Positions 60,738 to 64,000 of a stretch of 64,000 nucleotides of DNA are shown here, piece by piece. The translations under genes were made by a program, and so were the position numbers. The notes beneath the pieces are model-generated. The model was not told the DNA's origin, ran no database searches, and was given only the letters and a program-made list of their open reading frames with translations. The stretch covers positions 8,958,664 to 9,022,663 of the forward strand of contig CM049315.1 in NCBI GenBank assembly GCA_026874595.1. The letters run 5' to 3'. Each line of letters starts with the position of its first letter. Positions within the stretch are counted from its first letter, which is position 1. The stretch comes from Sipunculus nudus (taxonomy: Eukaryota > Annelida > Sipuncula > Golfingiida > Sipunculidae).

Positions 60738-62843
60738 ACAAGGCCTACAGGCCTTATGCGAACCTGTGCAAAGTTTGGGAGTATGAATGGAGGTTTATTT
60801 TTAAAATTTAATATTGATCCTTTTAAGTCCTGCATATCTACCTTAGTCATTATGATTTCAGCAAAATGGACATTTCGGACCTGCAAGTTTCAGACTAGGA
60901 CATTAAAAAACTAGAATATTGGTAGTTGACAAGCAACTATGTATATCTGCAGAAATCAGAGTGGGACGGGTGAAGTGAGGCATGTATTAAGTGGCCAGGG
61001 GAATAGAGTGAGGTGTGTTGCATATTAGCTTGGATGTCTGTAGCGTAAACGTGAATGTAGGTGGTGCCACCTGTCATAAAATCAAGAAAATTGTCCAGGA
61101 TGTATAAACCTGCAAAATTTCAGGTGGATAAGTTAAACCACTGCTGAGATATGAGTGATTTTATCCAAAGGCAGATGAACAGATGGACGGTGTGCATAAG
61201 TGGTTGCAGGTGGCGCCACCAGTTTTGCTTATGATGAAGAGCTATGTTAGATCTATACAGAAGCAAAATTATGGCCCAATTGGTCAAACGGTTCCTGAGA
61301 TATGAGCTTGAATGTCTGCAGAGTAAACATGAATGTAGGTGGCGCCACCTGTCATAAAATCGAGAAAGCTTTCCAGGATGTATAAATCTGCAAAATTTCA
61401 GGTGGAAAACTGCTGAGATATGAGTGATATCATCCCAAGGCAGATGAACAGATGGATGCTGTGCATACGTGGTTGCAGGTGGCACCACCAGTTTTGCCCA
61501 TGATGAAGAGCTATGTGAGATCTATACACATGCAAAATTTTGGCCCAATCGATCATACAGTTCCCGAGATATGAGCTTGGATGTCTGCAGAGTAAACGTG
61601 AATGTAGGTGGCGCCACCTGTCATAAAATCTAGAAAGCTGTCCAGAATGTATAAACCTGCAAAATTTCAGGTGGATGTCAAACCACTGCTGAGATATGAG
61701 TGATGTTATCCCAAGGCAGATGAACAGATGGAGGCTGTGCAAAAATGGTTGCTGGTGGCGCCACCATTTTTAGTGTTTGTAATAATGCTATCAAAGGGCT
61801 ACATTTGTGCAAAATTTTTAGCCTGATCGGTCAAACGGTTCCCAAAATATGCGGGTTTATGTGTGGAAACAGACGCACAAATGGAGGTCAACCAAAAATG
61901 AGGGCGCAGCAGTTCACATGTGACCTGATGATAAACCCAATTCGCTTAAAATGCAAACCAAGTTTTTTCAAACAGTTGAAAGATATAGTTCCAGTAATCT
62001 GGAAATTCTGCATCTAAACATTGTGTCTAGACACCCCCCCCCCCAGCCAGGTCAGTTGCCATGGTGATGTCTGGACCCCACCTGTTTGTACTGAGTGACC
62101 TCTTGACTTGGCTACTGAAACTCATCATGTTGTCAAATCGTTTTCAAATACAGAAAGCCTTTTTCAATTGGCTACAATGTTTTTTTAAAACTGTATTTAC
62201 CCAATCTATTCTTATAAAACTGGCAGAACCCTACCATAGAATAATTCTTGTAAAGTTTAAACCAATCAGCTTAACAGTTTCATCATAAATCAGTGTATAA
62301 GCAAGAAGAGTTTCAAATTAAATTTTCGCTTGTAAAAAACACATCAATGTAGGTGGCGCCACCAATACCTCAAAATCAGATATGACATATGTGACAAACA
62401 TTGGTATAAAATTTGGTGATTATAGCTCAAGCCATTTCTGAGATTTTAATTTTAGTGTGCTTTTTTGGACAGATGACTAAGTTCAACCTCCTGTAACTCG
62501 GCCAAAAATCTCCAAACTGGAACCATTCGAACAAACTTGAGAGAGATTGTTCCAGGGATCATTTCTGTGAAATATTGGACAATTTGGCTGGACAGTTTCA
62601 GAGAAGATTTTTAAAAGTTTTAAAGCTTTTTCTCTATAAAATCTAAATTAATGCAGATACCTAATAATAAGCTCCAGGGCACCAAGTTTCACATGTGACT
62701 AATTCTTACATGTAATTTGGAGCTGCTAGCTCTGATGGTTTCTGACTTACAGCCATGGACGGCGGAAAGCCAGCCCTGGACGGCGGACGGCTGACGATGG
62801 ACGGACGACGCTGCGCCATCGCATAAGCTCACAGGTTCGCTAA
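60738..62843 (+). mobile_element. F1 element, copy 4 (short core)
   Basis: 5' end ACAAGGCCTACAGGCCTTAT; 3' end CTCACAGGTTCGCTAA. Only three A-type half-units (about 61200, 61472 and 61747) and a shortened GTCTAGAC/C-run block (62020-62044), then the usual right arm and ACGG-like stretch. Confidence 0.82.
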
Positions 62844-63529
62844 CAATGATAACAATTTTTATACAATAGTCATATCATTGCAAGATGAACTTAATCAAAG
62901 CTTATTATTTTGGTCTGATACCATGTCATGGTCAATGAAGCATAAAGCTTGTCAGAATATACAAAATTAGTAGGAAGTAATCACTTGTCTTGTTTACAGT
63001 TTTACCTGATGGATAGAGATAACATTACATTAACCATTGTTAATACCTTGGAAAATTGATTTCACTCAAAGGTATACCAGTATATAGCAATAAACATATT
63101 TGTTATGGGAGTGTTTTTATATGTGCTATTTCATCCACTGACTAAGCAGATTTGATAATTTCCCCTTTAATGTTTCTCCTTTTAATATAATTGTAATTTA
63201 ATATATTTTATTCATTTTAGTATAGAAACTATATCTGAATGATCTGAACATTGAAAAAAAAATGTGGTATCAAGTATTTTATGTTTTATGGCATGAATGT
63301 TTGTCACTGAAATGTTCTTAAGATAATATATAACATTTGTTCATTTATTTTGATGGGATGTTGATTGTATGTAACACATTGTAGCATACTTATACTTACT
63401 TCCATGGGATTTTGTTTAAAGAATGTGGAGGATTCTTTTGTTTATAACTTTTTATGACAAGTACATGCAGGGTATTTCATAGATTCTGGATTCTGATGGT
63501 ATGGCACATACAGTCTGCATAGGGTATAT

Positions 63530-63790
63530 ATTCAGGTTGTAGAGAGATTATATTATGTATAAAGTAAATTACATGTGTTCTGGTTTTATAGAGAATTTAT
63601 AATTTGTATTAAGTGTATATTCTGGTTTCAAAGAGATATATTAGGTATAGAGTAAATATTCTGGTTTTGTAGAAAATTTATTTTGTATACAGTATATATT
63701 CTGGTTTTATACAGAATAAATTATGTATAGAGTACATATTCTGCTTTATTTACTGCTTTTATAGAGAATATATTCAGTATAGCCGATATA
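63530..63790. repeat. AT-rich minisatellite, unit about 45-50 bp
   Basis: About five copies of a unit centred on TATTCTGGTTTTATAGAGAA with GTATAGAGTA, moderately diverged. Confidence 0.75.
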
Positions 63791-64000
63791 TTATAATTTA
63801 TGGCTGTATACAGCATGTATATTTTAAAAGGTTTAGAATAAAATACAATATTCATTTGTTATTTATACATGTTTCTATTATTCCATTACCTTCTCTGACA
63901 CACTTTATTGACTTCAAATAGAAATAATTATTATATCATACGCTTTAATTACATAGGTTGATTAATATGATGTGAATTAACTGTGCGAGTCAGCCATGAC

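Larger units (their letters stand above)
56121..64000 (-). other. NBEA-like upstream intron (partial, at least 7.9 kb)
   Basis: No upstream exon was found before the window edge. Contains nested F2 elements (56227-60654), F1 copy 4 (60738-62843) and a minisatellite near 63535. 62844-63530 is plain AT-rich sequence. Confidence 0.75.

Overview
The window looks like nuclear DNA from a marine invertebrate, most likely a bivalve mollusc. The evidence is split genes with GT-AG introns, AT-rich sequence with long (TA)n tracts, tRNA-derived SINEs, and many non-autonomous elements built from tandem cores, ACGG/GACA microsatellites and hairpin ends, which resemble the pearl/CvA-type elements described in bivalves. 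No bacterial operon, CRISPR array, rRNA or functional tRNA was seen.

Two protein genes are supported. On the plus strand (3676-10787), three exons join in frame into a 676-residue protein that I do not recognise. It has a signal-peptide-like N-terminus, an RQKR processing-like site, six N-glycosylation sequons, a duplicated 38-residue module and hydrophobic C-terminal segments. On the minus strand (56120 down to 18589), seventeen exons join without a frame break into the last 750 residues of a neurobeachin/LRBA/rugose-family protein: the end of the PH-like domain, the whole BEACH domain and the C-terminal WD40 repeats, ending in a normal stop. The 5' part of that gene lies beyond 64000. The two genes converge, with about 7.8 kb between their stop codons.

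Layout: 1-3675 holds repeat remnants, a hAT-like MITE interrupted by a SINE, and the putative promoter of the orphan gene. 3676-10787 is the orphan gene, with a composite element in intron 2. 10788-18588 is intergenic and includes a roughly 2 kb inverted-repeat (foldback) element with AT/GA microsatellites in its loop. 18589-56120 is the NBEA-like gene, whose introns carry most of the repeats. 56121-64000 is an upstream intron of the same gene with nested elements.

The repeat landscape is the second theme. At least three element families (called F1, F2 and F3 here) have short inverted repeats near both ends and a 3' end in CTAA, which fits the CTRR rule of Helitron/Helentron-derived elements. 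F1 and F2 share a core repeat carrying the 12-bp palindrome GGTGGCGCCACC. One F2 copy sits cleanly inside another. An F1 copy ends 12 nt from an NBEA-like splice donor, and a 32-bp minisatellite has copied another splice donor about twenty times. The best candidate for something undescribed is the orphan secreted or membrane protein gene; the donor-derived minisatellite and the core-sharing element families come next. All identifications come from reading the sequence; no database search was possible.
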